Positions 12,412-21,541 of a stretch of 64,000 bases of DNA are shown here, one piece after another; the stretch's first letter is position 1, and every line of letters begins with the position of its first letter. A program made the position numbers and the translations under genes. The DNA is taken from contig NZ_WBVP01000004.1 in NCBI RefSeq assembly GCF_008933155.1, positions 225,839-289,838 on the forward strand, given 5' to 3'. This stretch comes from Aliivibrio finisterrensis (GTDB lineage Bacteria; Pseudomonadota; Gammaproteobacteria; Enterobacterales; Vibrionaceae). The notes under the pieces were generated by a model, which had not been told where the DNA came from, made no database searches, and worked only from the letters and a program-made list of their open reading frames with translations.

Positions 12412-13728
12412 TTATCGCTCAAACAAAGCCATAGATTCTAAATGTCCTGTATGTGGGAACATATCAAGCATACCTAGCCTAGTAAGCTTGTAACCGTGTT
12501 GAATAAGCAATTGACTATCGCGTGCAAGTGTTGCTGGGTTGCACGATACATAAACCACAGTTTGAGGCGCTAATTTTGCCACAGTCTCCATCACTCCTGC
12601 AGCCCCTGCTCTGGCAGGATCGAGTAAAATCTTTGTAAACTTTGTGCTAGCCCACACTTGATCAGTGATATCTTCTTCTAAATTTGCTTGATAAAACGTG
12701 ACATTATCTAGGCCATTTCTTTTTGCATTCGATTGAGCACGTTGAACCATTTCATTCACACCTTCAATACCAACGACGTTTTTTACTTTTTGAGCTAAAG
12801 GCAAACTAAAATTGCCAAGACCACAAAACAAATCCAACACACTATCAGTTTCTTTTAGGTTGAGCCAAGACAATGCTTGTTCAACCATTTTGCCATTAAC
12901 ATGACGATTTACTTGAATGAAGTCTTTTGGCGTAAAATAAATTTTAGCACCATTAATTACATAATATGGTTCTTCTCCACAAACGTGGGTTAATACGTCA
13001 CTCTCAGGCATTAGGTATAAGATCAAATTGCGTTCTTCACAATAATTCACTAAGGCTTGACGATCCTTCTCATTAAACTCAGCAACATGGCGAATAAGTA
13101 AAACGCTGCTGTTATCCGCTTGCACAAGTTCAACATGCCCTAGATGCTTTTTACCTTTTAGTTGGTTCAATAACGCAAATAAAGACTCTAAATGTTGATC
13201 CAATTCCTGAACAAGCACGGGGCAATGACGAACATTAACAATAGCTTTACTTTGCTTTTTGCGGAAACCAAAATCTAGCTGATTTGTTTGCTTATTTACT
13301 ATTAAACTGATACGAGCTCGTCGGCGGTAACCTTGTTCATTATCAATAATTGGAGCGGCGACTTCACAATGATCAACACCTTGTTTTTGCATTAACTCTT
13401 GCAGCTTTTGATCTTTTGCTACAATTTGTTCTTGATGCTGTAAATGCTGTAAATTACATCCACCACATTCATGATAATGCTGACAAATTGGCGCTTGGCG
13501 TTTCGTACTTTTTTGAATTAACTTAATCAGCTTAGCGCGAGCATATTGTTTTTTCTGCTCTGTAAATTGAATAATCGCCTTTTCTTCAGGTAGAGCACCA
13601 TCAATAAATACAGGCTTCTTATCCACAAAGGCGATGCCTGCGCCATTATGATCTAATCGAACCACATCAACCGACTGATGCTTTGTATTTACTGAAGCTT
13701 TCTTTTTCGCTTTGAAGAACTGCGCCAT
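12412..13728 (-). CDS. rlmD: 23S rRNA (uracil(1939)-C5)-methyltransferase RlmD
   Basis: SAM-dependent enzyme making m5U1939 in 23S rRNA. An N-terminal TRAM domain is followed by a 4Fe-4S cluster motif CQHYHECGGCNLQ (three Cys) with the fourth Cys in VRHCPVL. The SAM site is VLDLFCGLGNFSLPLA and the catalytic Cys is in YVSCNPATLARD. The frame is open to an ATG at 13761, but family alignment favours ATG 13728 (MAQFFKAKKK), giving 438 residues. The barA-rlmD-relA order is as in E. coli, with barA divergent. Confidence 0.95.
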   Translation of the reverse strand: MAQFFKAKKKASVNTKHQSVDVVRLDHNGAGIAFVDKKPVFIDGALPEEKAIIQFTEQKKQYARAKLIKLIQKSTKRQAPICQHYHECGGCNLQHLQHQEQIVAKDQKLQELMQKQGVDHCEVAAPIIDNEQGYRRRARISLIVNKQTNQLDFGFRKKQSKAIVNVRHCPVLVQELDQHLESLFALLNQLKGKKHLGHVELVQADNSSVLLIRHVAEFNEKDRQALVNYCEERNLILYLMPESDVLTHVCGEEPYYVINGAKIYFTPKDFIQVNRHVNGKMVEQALSWLNLKETDSVLDLFCGLGNFSLPLAQKVKNVVGIEGVNEMVQRAQSNAKRNGLDNVTFYQANLEEDITDQVWASTKFTKILLDPARAGAAGVMETVAKLAPQTVVYVSCNPATLARDSQLLIQHGYKLTRLGMLDMFPHTGHLESMALFER

Positions 13729-13902
13729 GATTATTGCCTGATTTACTAAAATTTGGGCCATTATACCGAAAGAACACTAATATGCAGTCTTGATTAGCCA
13801 TTCATTTACGTTTCATCTTCCGATTTCCACAGAGAATAATTGAGCTTCCTCTTCAACTTGATTAAGCTAAGCGGTCAAGGAAGTTAATCAGAACGAATCT
13901 AT

Positions 13903-16692
13903 ATGAAAAAATACGGCTTGCGAGCACGAGTCATCACGCTAACATTAGCACCAACATTAATTATCGGTTTATTGCTGAGTAGTTTCTTTACCATGAACCG
14001 ATATAATGATTTGGAAACGCAACTCATTTCTAGCGGTACAAGCATTATTGAACCATTGGCAATATCGAGTGAGTATGGAATGACGGAAAAAAACCGGGAA
14101 GCCGTTCGTCGTTTAATCAGCTATGCTCATCGAAAACACTCTAAAATTGTTCGTAGTATTGCCGTATTTGATGAACATAATGAATTGTTTGTAACGTCCA
14201 ACTTCCACCCCAACTTTGAAAGTTTAACATTTCCAAAAAACCAACCGATCCCTTTATTGTTGAATATTACTTTTCAAGAAGAATCGATCATATTAAGAAC
14301 GCCGGTTCTTCCCGAAGGTCAATTCTCTAGCAACTTTGATTCTTCTCATATCAATGAACCGTTGGGCTATATTGCGATTGAACTGGACTTATCGAGTTTG
14401 CGACTTCAGCAATACCAAGAAATATTCTCAGCCTTGATTGTTTTAATGCTTGGACTTAGTTTGTCTGGCGTCTTTGCTTATCGCTTAATGCAAGATGTCA
14501 CTCAACCTATTTCAAACATGGTCAGCGTGGTTGATCGTATTCGCCGGGGTCATTTAAATGTTCGTATTGAAAACAAATTGCATGGTGAACTAGATACGCT
14601 TAAAAATGGTATCAATGCCATGGCGATTTCTTTATCTGAATATCATGTTGAGATGCAGCAAAGCATCGACCAAGCGACGTCTGACTTGCGTGAGACTTTA
14701 GAGCAACTAGAAATTCAAAACGTAGAATTAGACATTGCGAAAAAACGAGCTCAAGAAGCGGCTCGTGTTAAGTCTGAATTCTTAGCCAATATGTCGCACG
14801 AGTTGCGAACTCCACTTAATGGCGTTATCGGTTTTACTCGCCAAATGCTAAAAACCTCTCTATCAAATAACCAACAAGATTACTTACAAACCATAGAGCG
14901 TTCTGCGAATAACCTATTAACGATCATCAATGACATTCTTGATTTCTCGAAACTTGAAGCGGGGAAGTTGCTACTAGAAAACTTGCCGTTTAATTTCCAA
15001 GATACTCTTGATGAAGTGGTGAGTTTACTTGCCCCAAGCGCACATGAAAAAGGGGTAGAAATCACTCTTAAGATAGATCAACGCGTTCCATCAGGGTTAA
15101 TTGGCGACCCACTTCGTATTCAGCAAGTACTGAACAACCTAGTTGGTAACTCGATTAAATTTACCGAAAAAGGCAATATCGATATTTCTGTTGAGTTAAA
15201 ACACATGCATGACGACAGCATCGATCTTCAGTTTGTGATTAGAGATACAGGGATTGGTATTTCTGAACGCCAACAAGCTCAACTGTTCCAAGCCTTTAGT
15301 CAAGCTGATGCCAGTATTTCTCGTCGTTATGGCGGTACAGGTCTGGGCTTAGTTATTACCCAAAAACTGGTTGCTCAAATGGGCGGCGAAATAGGCCTAA
15401 GCAGCCGGTTACATCAAGGTTCTACATTCTGGTTTACGATTAAAATGAGCTCAACAGAGCTACCAATGATTGATGAACGCGATGTATCTCAATTAGAAAA
15501 TAAAAAACTGCTGTTGATTGAACCGAATATGCAATCCGCCTCAATTTTACAACAACAGTTTATCCATCACGGGGTATTTGTTACCTATCGCTCAACCTTG
15601 CCTGATATTATTGAACCTCATGATTTTGCTTTGATTAGCTTAAACTCCAGTTCTAAACCTACAGCACAATCATTAGAGCTAATATCTAAAAAACTGGCAC
15701 CTTATTGCCCAACAATTGTGATTGGTTTACCAAGTACCGAGCTCGCACTCACTGAAGCGTTAAATCAACGCTCTCATATTACTTGTTTATCAAAGCCATT
15801 TGCTAAGAAAAAATTACTTGATGCCTTATTACACCATAATCAACCAATGCAAGAACTCGCATTGCCGAACTTAATGACGCATGACGATAAGCCCCAACGC
15901 TTACCGATTAAAGTGATGGCTGTCGATGATAATCCAGCTAACCTTAAGCTTATTTCCGCCTTATTACATGAACAAGTTGAAACCGTCGTGACCTGTAAAA
16001 ATGGCATTGACGCAGTGCAGCAAGCCACAGAACAAAAGTTCGATATTATTTTAATGGATATTCAAATGCCTAAAATGGATGGCGTTATGGCATGTAAAGA
16101 AATCCGAAAAACAGTATTAAACGCTCAAACCCCTGTTGTTGCGGTAACAGCTCATGCCATGACTGGTGAACGAGAACGATTAATCAGTGAAGGAATGGAT
16201 GATTACTTAACCAAACCAATTGAAGAACACGTCCTTCAACAAGTTATCATTCACTGGAGTCCCTTAACGGATAAATCTGATGTGGAAAAAATTGAAATTT
16301 TAGCCAACGCGATCCCTAAACTTCATGTGGAAGAAGCAAGTTGTGATAAGAGTAGCAGTATTGATTGGGAAGCAGCATTAAAACAATCAGCAGGAAAAGA
16401 TGATCTCGCAAAAGAGATGCTTGAAATGCTGATAGAGTTTATTCCGGAAGTTGATAGCTGGATAGAAAAAGCCCTAGAGGGGAACTTATCAACTGAAGAA
16501 CTGTGTCATTACATACATAAACTTCATGGAAGTAGCTCATATTGTGGCGTGCCTAGGCTAAAGCAGTTATGTAATTTAATTGAAACCGCGCTGAGACAGG
16601 AGCAATCGATTGAAGAAATTGAACCTGAATTATTTGAGCTGCAAGATGAAATGTATAAAGTGACAAAAGATGCCACTCAATGGTTAAAGTAA
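13903..16692 (+). CDS. barA: Hybrid sensor histidine kinase BarA (VarS)
   Basis: Inner-membrane kinase that phosphorylates UvrY/VarA and so drives Csr small RNA expression. Its 929 residues show TM1 (about 10-30), a periplasmic sensor region (about 31-172), TM2 (about 173-193), HAMP (about 195-248), a short coiled coil, HisKA with His299 in MSHELRTP, and an HATPase domain with DTGIGIS and GGTGLGL. A degenerate receiver-like segment (about 530-655) follows, then a true receiver with Asp719 in LMDIQMPKMDG and a C-terminal Hpt with His875 in HKLHGSSSYCG. All phosphorelay residues are present. The gene is monocistronic and divergent from rlmD; a repeat element follows its stop immediately. Confidence 0.95.
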   Translation: MKKYGLRARVITLTLAPTLIIGLLLSSFFTMNRYNDLETQLISSGTSIIEPLAISSEYGMTEKNREAVRRLISYAHRKHSKIVRSIAVFDEHNELFVTSNFHPNFESLTFPKNQPIPLLLNITFQEESIILRTPVLPEGQFSSNFDSSHINEPLGYIAIELDLSSLRLQQYQEIFSALIVLMLGLSLSGVFAYRLMQDVTQPISNMVSVVDRIRRGHLNVRIENKLHGELDTLKNGINAMAISLSEYHVEMQQSIDQATSDLRETLEQLEIQNVELDIAKKRAQEAARVKSEFLANMSHELRTPLNGVIGFTRQMLKTSLSNNQQDYLQTIERSANNLLTIINDILDFSKLEAGKLLLENLPFNFQDTLDEVVSLLAPSAHEKGVEITLKIDQRVPSGLIGDPLRIQQVLNNLVGNSIKFTEKGNIDISVELKHMHDDSIDLQFVIRDTGIGISERQQAQLFQAFSQADASISRRYGGTGLGLVITQKLVAQMGGEIGLSSRLHQGSTFWFTIKMSSTELPMIDERDVSQLENKKLLLIEPNMQSASILQQQFIHHGVFVTYRSTLPDIIEPHDFALISLNSSSKPTAQSLELISKKLAPYCPTIVIGLPSTELALTEALNQRSHITCLSKPFAKKKLLDALLHHNQPMQELALPNLMTHDDKPQRLPIKVMAVDDNPANLKLISALLHEQVETVVTCKNGIDAVQQATEQKFDIILMDIQMPKMDGVMACKEIRKTVLNAQTPVVAVTAHAMTGERERLISEGMDDYLTKPIEEHVLQQVIIHWSPLTDKSDVEKIEILANAIPKLHVEEASCDKSSSIDWEAALKQSAGKDDLAKEMLEMLIEFIPEVDSWIEKALEGNLSTEELCHYIHKLHGSSSYCGVPRLKQLCNLIETALRQEQSIEEIEPELFELQDEMYKVTKDATQWLK

Positions 16693-16696
16693 CTTA

Positions 16697-16856
16697 TATC
16701 ATTCTGGATAAGTAGTTGTTCAGATAATTGCGTAGGAAAAATCGATTAGAGCAAGATATAAATTACAGTAACTAGTCGATCTAATTACAAAATTTATAAC
16801 GCAGATATAATCGATTTTAACAAGCAAGAATGATCAAATGCTTATGTAGATTGGTA
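16697..16856. mobile_element. 160-bp self-complementary MITE-like element, copy 1
   Basis: It matches 43172-43331 over 160 bp without indels and with about 8 substitutions. Its ends are imperfect inverted repeats: left TATCATTCTGGATAAGTA against the complement of the right end, TACCAATCTACATAAGTA. Inner arms AAAATCGATT and AATCGATTTT are also complementary, so the whole element can fold into one long hairpin. It carries no ORF. It starts 4 bp after the barA stop and ends about 14 bp before the acpS stop, between two convergent genes. A 10-bp direct duplication, TTGGTATTAG, occurs at its right end (16851-16870). Confidence 0.8.
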
Positions 16857-16870
16857 TTAGTTGGTATTAG

Positions 16871-17251
16871 TTAGGATTCAAAAATTACCGTTGCAACCGC
16901 GTAATGGCGCTCGTCGGATATTGTAAGGTGAATATGGGAAACATCCATTTTTTGAGATAACTCAAGAGCTTTACCCATGAGTTCTAAGATGGGTTTACCG
17001 TTCTCATCATTAGAGACACTAAAATCATGAAAAGTAACACCATGAGCAATGCCGGTTCCTAATGCTTTTGAGGCGGCTTCTTTTGCTGCGAAACGCTTCG
17101 CTAAAAAACGCCCTTTTTGTTTTAGGCTTTGATACTGTTCAAATTCAGATTGGCTTAAGATGCGCTCTGCAAACGCATCTCCTGAACGAGAAAGGGCTTT
17201 TTCAACCCTTTCTATTTCAGCAATATCAGTCCCTAGACCAACAATCGCCAT
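16871..17251 (-). CDS. acpS: Holo-[acyl-carrier-protein] synthase
   Basis: Transfers 4'-phosphopantetheine from CoA to Ser of acyl carrier protein. The two family motifs are intact: [13 protein letters not shown] near the N-terminus (Asp metal ligand) and [15 protein letters not shown] at about 53-67 (catalytic Glu and Lys). It has 126 residues. It overlaps the pdxJ stop by one base (TAATG), at the end of the rnc-era-recO-pdxJ-acpS series found also in E. coli. Confidence 0.96.
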   Translation of the reverse strand: MAIVGLGTDIAEIERVEKALSRSGDAFAERILSQSEFEQYQSLKQKGRFLAKRFAAKEAASKALGTGIAHGVTFHDFSVSNDENGKPILELMGKALELSQKMDVSHIHLTISDERHYAVATVIFES

Positions 17252-17982
17252 TACTTACGAGCACCTAGCATAATACGGTGCATATCCGCGACCGCTTTTT
17301 CTAAACCATCAAACACTGCACGTCCCATAATAGAGTGGCCGATGTTTAATTCATAGATTTCTGGCAGTGCCGCAATCGCTTCAACATTGTGATACGTTAA
17401 ACCATGGCCTGCATTAACAATCAAGCCTTTAGCTGCAGCATAGCTTGCACCTGCAGCGATTTTTTTCAACTCATCTTGTTGTGCTTCTTCTGTTTCTGCA
17501 TCCGCATAAGCACCAGTATGAAGTTCAATGAAAGGGGCGCCACACTCAACCGCTGCATCAATTTGTTCTTTATCTGCATCGATAAATAGAGAAACTTTAA
17601 TTCCTGCGTCAGACAATGTTTTCGTTGCTGCTTTTACTTTTTCAAGTTGACCTAATACATTCAAGCCACCTTCAGTGGTTAGCTCTTCACGTTTTTCAGG
17701 CACTAAACAAACAAACTCTGGCTGTGTTTTAAGCGCAATGCCTACCATTTCATCCGTTACTGCCATCTCTAAGTTCATTCGTGTTTGCAACGTTTCACGT
17801 AAGATACGCACATCACGATCGTTAATATGACGACGATCTTCACGTAGATGGATCGTAATACCCGCCGCGCCAGCTCGCTCTGCGATTTCTGCCGCATGAA
17901 CAGGATCAGGGTATTTTGTACCTCGTGCATTACGAAGGGTGGCTACGTGATCGATATTAACGCCAAGTAAAATTGAACTCAT
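17251..17982 (-). CDS. pdxJ: Pyridoxine 5'-phosphate synthase
   Basis: Condenses 1-deoxyxylulose 5-phosphate with 3-amino-2-oxopropyl phosphate to pyridoxine 5'-phosphate, the ring-closing step of DXP-dependent vitamin B6 synthesis. The N-terminus [16 protein letters not shown] and the [12 protein letters not shown] segment are family signatures; [14 protein letters not shown] phosphate binding is seen as [11 protein letters not shown] near the C-terminus. It has 243 residues. It overlaps recO by 4 bp and acpS by 1 bp, so the three are probably co-translated. Confidence 0.97.
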   Translation of the reverse strand: MSSILLGVNIDHVATLRNARGTKYPDPVHAAEIAERAGAAGITIHLREDRRHINDRDVRILRETLQTRMNLEMAVTDEMVGIALKTQPEFVCLVPEKREELTTEGGLNVLGQLEKVKAATKTLSDAGIKVSLFIDADKEQIDAAVECGAPFIELHTGAYADAETEEAQQDELKKIAAGASYAAAKGLIVNAGHGLTYHNVEAIAALPEIYELNIGHSIMGRAVFDGLEKAVADMHRIMLGARK

Positions 17983-18695
17983 TTTAGAATACTCCTTGTT
18001 CTTGGAAGAAACAGTTCCCTACTTTTTAGGGGCTTGCCGCCAAGATACGGCTTTAATGCTATGCGTGTAAAGCGTTTTGCTGCTTTTAATTGCTCAGGGG
18101 TGGTAAATCGACGCTCGCTAATCGCAATCAACTCATTACCTTTAAAGCTCATTAAAGGGTCGTGACGGATGGATGCCATAAAGCCTTGCTGCTCACGATA
18201 ACGATACGTCATCTCTGGAGAAACCATTTCACCACTGCCTGCACAATGTAAAAAATCAACGCCATAACCTAATGAAGATAAAAGCGCTAGCTCAAAACGT
18301 CTTAATGCGGGTTCAGGGTTTGAACTTTGAGCAAGCTCAGTAAGAGCGGTAAGGTAATCTAAAAAAAGGGCTGGATACGGCGTTTCTTGCTCTATTACTC
18401 GAACGACTAATTCATTGATGTACATGGCTGAGTAAAGATTAATACCAGAGAGTGGAATGCCCAAGCTAATGGTTTCAGCTTGTCGCAGTGTACGCATAGA
18501 GCCTTTGCCTGACCATTTCATTAATAATGGGGTAAACGCTTGTAATACGCCTTTTAGATTAGAACGCTTGCTTCGCGCCCCTTTGGAGATAATAGATAAA
18601 CGGCCATACTCTTCGCTAAACACATCTAAAATTAGACTGCTTTCACTATATGGTCTTCGGTGCAGGACAAAACAGCGCTGTAGGCCTTCTTCCAC
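17979..18695 (-). CDS. recO: DNA repair protein RecO
   Basis: Recombination mediator of the RecFOR pathway that helps load RecA on SSB-coated single strands. The N-terminal OB-fold is recognisable ([20 protein letters not shown], then KGARSKRS). It has 238 residues. The start codon is GTG at 18695; the nearest upstream ATG is out of frame, and the N-terminus aligns with the E. coli protein from this point. The zinc-finger cysteines seen in some RecO proteins are missing, as is usual in gamma-proteobacteria. Separated from era by a terminator-like hairpin and a short tandem repeat. Confidence 0.93.
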   Translation of the reverse strand: MEEGLQRCFVLHRRPYSESSLILDVFSEEYGRLSIISKGARSKRSNLKGVLQAFTPLLMKWSGKGSMRTLRQAETISLGIPLSGINLYSAMYINELVVRVIEQETPYPALFLDYLTALTELAQSSNPEPALRRFELALLSSLGYGVDFLHCAGSGEMVSPEMTYRYREQQGFMASIRHDPLMSFKGNELIAISERRFTTPEQLKAAKRFTRIALKPYLGGKPLKSRELFLPRTRSILK

Positions 18696-18781
18696 GTTTC
18701 TTACCCATTTAATTAGCTATACGCTTCGCTAACGATAAAGCTTCGCTTCTAGAGACTATAAAAGATCTCTTTCGTTATAAC

Positions 18782-18830
18782 AAAAAAAATCCCAAACAAC
18801 TTAAATTAATTCACTTAAGTTATTCAGGAT
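18782..18830 (-). terminator. Terminator-like hairpin after era
   Basis: Minus strand: inner stem AACTTAA / TTAAGTT (plus 18798-18804 and 18815-18821), outer ATCC / GGAT pairing, then a run of eight T. It would reduce read-through from era into recO. Confidence 0.65.
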
Positions 18831-18846
18831 CTCACTCTAGCTCTTA

Positions 18847-18867
18847 TAGTTTCTAGTTTCTAGTTTC
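18847..18867. repeat. Three tandem heptamers TAGTTTC
   Basis: Exact copies at 18847-18853, 18854-18860 and 18861-18867, followed by TAGAAA. The array ends 6 bp from the era stop codon. Confidence 0.9.
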
Positions 18868-18873
18868 TAGAAA

Positions 18874-19839
18874 TTATAAATCGTCGATGTAGCCTAGAGA
18901 ACGAAGTGCTCGCTCATCATCAGCCCATCCAGATTTCACTTTAACCCAAAGCTCTAAATACACTTTACGGTCAAACAGTTCTTCCATATCAATACGAGCT
19001 TCACGACCGATCGTTTTAATTTTCTCACCGTTCTTACCGATAACCATTTTTTTCTGGCCATGGCGTTCAACAAGAATCAAACCGTTAATATGGAAACCAT
19101 CCATTTTAGGGTTGTAATCAAAACGTTCGATCTCAACCGTAACTGAATATGGTAGCTCTTCACCCGTAAAACGCATTAGCTTTTCACGGATAATTTCAGA
19201 TGCCATAAAACGTTGAGAACGGTCAGTAACATACTCTTCAGGGAAGTGATGTACCGCTTTTGGTAAATGTTGACGAACCAATTTTTGCACAACATCAACA
19301 TTAGAGCCTGATTTTGCTGAAATTGGCACAACATCCACAAAGTCCATTTTTTCTGTCATGGTTTGCAGATGCTGCATCACATCATTTTTATCTTTAACGT
19401 TATCTACTTTGTTTACTAATAAAACCGTAGGGAACTCTGCTTTTTTCAGCTTATTCAATACCATTTCATCATCTGGTGTCCAGTGTGTGCCATCCACCAA
19501 AAATAGAACTAAATTCACATCACTTAACGATGAATTTGCTGCTCGGTTCATTAATCGGTTAATCGCACGCTTCTCTTCAATATGAAGACCTGGAGTATCA
19601 ACGTAAATGGCTTGGTAATCCCCTTCCGTATCAACACCCATAATACGGTGACGAGTCGTCTGAGGTTTACGTGATGTAATCGAAATCTTCTGACCTAAAA
19701 TTTGGTTAAGAAGGGTTGATTTACCTACGTTTGGACGGCCAACAATCGCAATAAAACCACAGTGTTGATTGTCACTTGTTTCTGTTTTTTCTGAAGATGC
19801 AAAGTATGCATCTAGATCGAATTCTTTTTCATCTGACAT
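18874..19839 (-). CDS. era: GTPase Era
   Basis: Essential GTPase that binds the 3' end of 16S rRNA and checks 30S maturation. The GTPase domain has G1 GRPNVGKST (34-42), G3 DTPGLH and G4 NKVD; the C-terminal KH domain carries [13 protein letters not shown]. It has 321 residues; the N-terminal extension of about 25 residues is slightly longer than in E. coli. Its start overlaps the rnc stop by one base, in the classic lepB-rnc-era operon. Confidence 0.97.
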   Translation of the reverse strand: MSDEKEFDLDAYFASSEKTETSDNQHCGFIAIVGRPNVGKSTLLNQILGQKISITSRKPQTTRHRIMGVDTEGDYQAIYVDTPGLHIEEKRAINRLMNRAANSSLSDVNLVLFLVDGTHWTPDDEMVLNKLKKAEFPTVLLVNKVDNVKDKNDVMQHLQTMTEKMDFVDVVPISAKSGSNVDVVQKLVRQHLPKAVHHFPEEYVTDRSQRFMASEIIREKLMRFTGEELPYSVTVEIERFDYNPKMDGFHINGLILVERHGQKKMVIGKNGEKIKTIGREARIDMEELFDRKVYLELWVKVKSGWADDERALRSLGYIDDL

Positions 19840-20510
19840 TAGTTTAACTGTCCTAATGCTATGTCAGCAGCCGACTGTTCTGCCTTGCGGCGGCTACTTC
19901 CTTTTCCGATAACCGGCGTATCCAAGCCAGCCACGATACATTCAATAGTGAACTCTTGGTTATGAGCTTCACCTTTAATCTTTGTTACTGTGTACGTTGG
20001 TAATGGCTTACGACGACCTTGTAGGTATTCTTGAAGACGTGTTTTTGGATCTTTTTGAGAAACACCTGGTTCAATCGAATCAAGACGTGTTTGATACCAA
20101 GACAGAATGATGCCACGAATGGTTTCTGTGTCGCTGTCTAAATAAATAGCACCAATAATCGCTTCAACCGCATCCGCTAAAATGGAATCACGACGGAAGC
20201 CACCACTTTTAAGCTCACCAGGGCCTAAGTATAGGTAATCACCTAACTGAAACTCACGACCAAGCTCAGCCAGTGTATGACCACGAACTAAGGTTGCACG
20301 CATACGACTCATGTCACCTTCATCCACTTTAGGAAAACGGTGATACAACTCATCAGCAATAACAAAACTCAAAATTGAATCGCCAAGAAATTCTAGGCGT
20401 TCATTGTGAGTACCATTAGCACTACGGTGAGTCAGTGCTAATTTAAAATAATTTTCATCTTTAAATTGATAGCCTATTTTTTTCTCTAGGCGGTGTAATG
20501 AAGCATTCAT
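19839..20510 (-). CDS. rnc: Ribonuclease III
   Basis: Double-strand-specific endoribonuclease that processes rRNA precursors and regulatory duplexes. The catalytic signature [11 protein letters not shown] (37-47) and the second acidic site [13 protein letters not shown] are intact; a C-terminal dsRNA-binding domain ends with [16 protein letters not shown]. It has 223 residues. It starts about 10 bp after lepB, consistent with co-transcription. E. coli rnc autoregulates by cutting a leader hairpin; the perfect 12-bp stem before lepB here is a possible counterpart. Confidence 0.97.
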   Translation of the reverse strand: MNASLHRLEKKIGYQFKDENYFKLALTHRSANGTHNERLEFLGDSILSFVIADELYHRFPKVDEGDMSRMRATLVRGHTLAELGREFQLGDYLYLGPGELKSGGFRRDSILADAVEAIIGAIYLDSDTETIRGIILSWYQTRLDSIEPGVSQKDPKTRLQEYLQGRRKPLPTYTVTKIKGEAHNQEFTIECIVAGLDTPVIGKGSSRRKAEQSAADIALGQLN

Positions 20511-20520
20511 AATCGTTCAA

Positions 20521-21423
20521 TCAGTCTATGCCACCGATGCGGTTAAAACGCACACCAGTAGGAATAAAGGAAGGCAGCACACTATCGCTACCACGTTCAA
20601 ATTCAAAGCTGATCCAGATCCCGACCGCTTTACCAACCAGATTCGCTTCAGGGACAAAACCCCAGTAACGACTGTCAGCACTGTTGTCACGATTATCGCC
20701 CATCACAAAATAGTTTCCTTCTGGTACAACCCATTCATTGTAACCTGGTCGTGGTTGGTACATTGATACACGATCAGCTCTCATAGGATTAACCAAGATA
20801 TCATGCGTCGTCTCTTTTGCTAACTGCTCAGTATATTGAACTAGGTTAGTACGATCTTGCATGAATTCACTGTCTTTCATGTTCGTTAACGGGATGATAT
20901 TACACTTGCTCTCGCCTTTTGGTTTTACACACAACTGCTTTGAAGAGCTGTAAATTACGGTATCGCCTGGTTCACCTACTACACGTTTAATATAGTCGAT
21001 ATTTGGTTGAGGTGGGTATTTGAATACAACAATATCACCACGCTCAGGCTTACCCGTTTCTACAAGTTGTGAACGCCAAACAGGGTCTTTAATTCCATAT
21101 GAGAATTTTTCAACCAAGATAAAATCACCGACTAAAAGCGTCGGCATCATCGAACCGGATGGGATCTGGAACGGCTCATAAATAAATGAGCGCAACACTA
21201 AAACAAGGCCAATCACTGGAAAAATTGAAACAGACTGCTCTACCCACCCCGGTTGAGGTGCGACTTTTGCTAGTGTTGCTTCATCAACTTGTCCACCCGC
21301 TTGCTCTCTCGCTGCCGCAATTTTTTGCTTACGCTTTGGAGCCCAAACGAATTTATCAATAGCCCAAATAACACCTGTAAATAGGGTTACCAGAACTAAA
21401 ATTAGTGAAAAAGTGTTCGCCAT
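20521..21423 (-). CDS. lepB: Signal peptidase I
   Basis: Inner-membrane Ser/Lys protease that removes signal peptides from exported proteins. Two N-terminal transmembrane segments (about 4-22 and 64-80) are followed by the periplasmic catalytic domain with Ser91 in QIPSGSMMPTL and Lys146 in DYIKRVVGEPGD. Both residue numbers match E. coli LepB exactly. The MGDNRDNSADSRYWG box is present. Length is 300 residues against 324 in E. coli. It is downstream of lepA, as is usual. Confidence 0.97.
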   Translation of the reverse strand: MANTFSLILVLVTLFTGVIWAIDKFVWAPKRKQKIAAAREQAGGQVDEATLAKVAPQPGWVEQSVSIFPVIGLVLVLRSFIYEPFQIPSGSMMPTLLVGDFILVEKFSYGIKDPVWRSQLVETGKPERGDIVVFKYPPQPNIDYIKRVVGEPGDTVIYSSSKQLCVKPKGESKCNIIPLTNMKDSEFMQDRTNLVQYTEQLAKETTHDILVNPMRADRVSMYQPRPGYNEWVVPEGNYFVMGDNRDNSADSRYWGFVPEANLVGKAVGIWISFEFERGSDSVLPSFIPTGVRFNRIGGID

Positions 21424-21453
21424 TTCATTCCCTTAAGTTAAGTGTTGCAATAA

Positions 21454-21490
21454 CAAAGAAAGCGAAGACCATTGATCATCGCTTTCTTTG
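21454..21490 (-). promoter_or_regulatory. Perfect 12-bp stem in the lepA-lepB spacer
   Basis: CAAAGAAAGCGA (21454-21465) pairs perfectly with TCGCTTTCTTTG (21479-21490) across a 13-nt loop. No T-run follows on the minus strand, so it does not look like an intrinsic terminator. It sits in the leader of lepB-rnc-era and is a candidate RNase III or mRNA-processing site. Confidence 0.6.
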
Positions 21491-21541
21491 AGCTGTAATA
21501 AAGCTTAATTTACGTCACTCTGAATAATCAGTGATGACCTA

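Noticed and set aside
15490..15870. Second functional receiver domain in BarA
   Set aside because: The segment has receiver-like order but lacks the phospho-accepting Asp in an xLMDxxMP context; only the later domain with Asp719 is complete.
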